A stretch of 64,000 nucleotides of DNA, from the NCBI GenBank assembly GCA_018714505.1, contig DVNI01000134.1, positions 16,752 through 80,751 of the forward strand, written 5' to 3'. This stretch comes from Candidatus Avacidaminococcus intestinavium (GTDB lineage: Bacteria; Bacillota; Negativicutes; Acidaminococcales; Acidaminococcaceae). Shown one piece after another: positions 61,641 to 64,000 of this stretch. Numbering within the stretch: the first letter of the stretch is position 1; every line of letters starts with the position of its first letter. The notes beneath the pieces were generated by a model that had not been told where the DNA came from, ran no database searches, and saw nothing but the letters and a program-made list of their open reading frames with translations. A program made the position numbers and the translations under genes.

Positions 61641-61949
61641 TTACTTATCCTTTTTCTTCACTGGAGCTGGTTTGATTACAATTTGCTCCTTTTCCTTGTA
61701 CACTTTCCACTCAGCATTACCATTACCATTTTTAAGCCATTCCATACTTAATTCTAGCAAATATCTATTTAATTTATCTACAATTTCTGCTGGTAAAAAG
61801 ACTTCTTTAGGCAAACTATCCTTATTTTTAAGGTTTTTATTTACACCACTATTTTGTTCATCTTTTTGATACACAGAGTTTTCAAAAGAACTTTCTTCTT
61901 TGAATCCTTTTAACATTTCTGCATCAGAAAGATTCTTTTTAATCTTCAT
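61641..61949 (-). CDS. Unknown 102-residue charged protein
   Basis: I do not recognise this gene. It is short and rich in Lys, Glu and Asn, with a probable helix in the second half (EIVDKLNRYLLELSMEWLKN) and a lysine-rich end. AAGGAG precedes the ATG. It lies 13 bases after gyrB and directly before thiN, so it belongs to the gyrB transcript. No signal peptide or membrane segment is seen. Confidence 0.7.
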   Translation of the reverse strand: MKIKKNLSDAEMLKGFKEESSFENSVYQKDEQNSGVNKNLKNKDSLPKEVFLPAEIVDKLNRYLLELSMEWLKNGNGNAEWKVYKEKEQIVIKPAPVKKKDK

Positions 61950-61962
61950 TTAAACTCCTTCT

Positions 61963-63900
<1,938 letters not shown>

Positions 63901-64000
63901 TTATCTTTTATATACAGAATTTATCCTAAAATCATCTTTAATCCGTTTTTTTAACGTAGTATGTGAAATACCAGATAAATAAATTATCTCATCAGTAACA
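63901..64000 (-). CDS. remB: RemB/YaaB-like (DUF370) protein, C-terminal part (runs off right edge)
   Basis: On the minus strand an open frame enters from the right edge and stops at TAA (63903-63901). Its 32 residues include VTDEIIYLSGISHTTLKKR, which resembles the C-terminal stretch of RemB (YaaB), the small protein encoded between recF and gyrB in Bacillus. The length seen is too short for certainty. If right, recF, dnaN and dnaA should follow to the right. Confidence 0.6.
   Translation of the reverse strand, partial: VTDEIIYLSGISHTTLKKRIKDDFRINSVYKR

Overview
The window looks like chromosomal DNA from a low-GC, anaerobic, diderm Firmicute of the class Negativicutes (Selenomonas/Veillonella/Acidaminococcus relatives). 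The clues are a Selenomonas-type PLP lysine/ornithine decarboxylase (that lineage attaches cadaverine or putrescine to its peptidoglycan), Firmicute-type control elements (a glycine riboswitch and a T-box leader), superoxide reductase, ferritin-like proteins, and Firmicute gene orders (rpsF-ssb-rpsR, gdpP-rplI-dnaB, remB-gyrB...gyrA). This lineage call is inference. I see no rRNA, insertion sequence, prophage or CRISPR array.

Layout. 0-6 kb: the end of cstA, a pair of half-size TSUP permeases, and a minus-strand iron/haem/cobalamin-type ABC importer with a flavodoxin. The importer has a strong promoter and a leader with two near-identical inverted repeats around a terminator-like hairpin. 6-9.7 kb: amino-acid decarboxylase, serS, and a YgjP-type protease. 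9.7-18.4 kb: one tightly packed operon holding the whole glycine cleavage system (gcvT, gcvH, gcvPA, gcvPB, lpdA). Its lipoyl-assembly genes are a LipM-type octanoyltransferase and two radical-SAM proteins that look like the two-part lipoyl synthase LipS1/LipS2. A single-aptamer glycine riboswitch and its terminator precede gcvT. 18.4-21.7 kb: a thioredoxin-reductase-like flavoprotein with no visible NADPH site, a ferritin-VIT1 fusion, a ZIP transporter and superoxide reductase. 21.7-31.5 kb: ftsW-ftsI, trmB, an AcoR-like regulator without the sigma-54 contact loop, an NlpC/P60 hydrolase, an AEC carrier, a CorC/HlyC protein and a flavin reductase. 31.6-40.6 kb: tRNA-Gly, small membrane proteins, ferritin, a disulfide-reductase-like flavoprotein, a two-component system next to a secreted two-repeat protein, and tRNA-Lys.

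40.6-64 kb: every gene is on the minus strand. This stretch holds purB-purA, the gdpP-rplI-dnaB block, rpsF-ssb-rpsR, T-box-controlled ilvB/ilvN, a divergent UxaE-like protein, rarD, a three-gene GlpA-like/DUF1667 redox set, and remB-gyrB-orf-thiN-TSUP-gyrA. An intergenic cluster of DnaA-box-like sites lies at 53.17-53.36 kb. The uniform gene orientation and the remB-gyrB arrangement suggest dnaA and the main origin lie a few kb beyond the right end, so this cluster may be an outlying DnaA-binding locus.

How it fits together: the strongest biology is the self-contained glycine-oxidation module. Glycine is sensed by the leader, GcvPAB/T/H/Lpd cleave it, and the GcvH arm is built in place by LipM and then a two-subunit sulfur-insertion enzyme; no classical lipA or lipB is in the window. 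Around it are iron-handling and oxidative-stress genes typical of an anaerobe, cell-division and cell-wall genes, and origin-proximal housekeeping genes. Start sites were chosen by ribosome-binding site and by overlap with the upstream gene; family calls come from recognising motifs, not from database searches.
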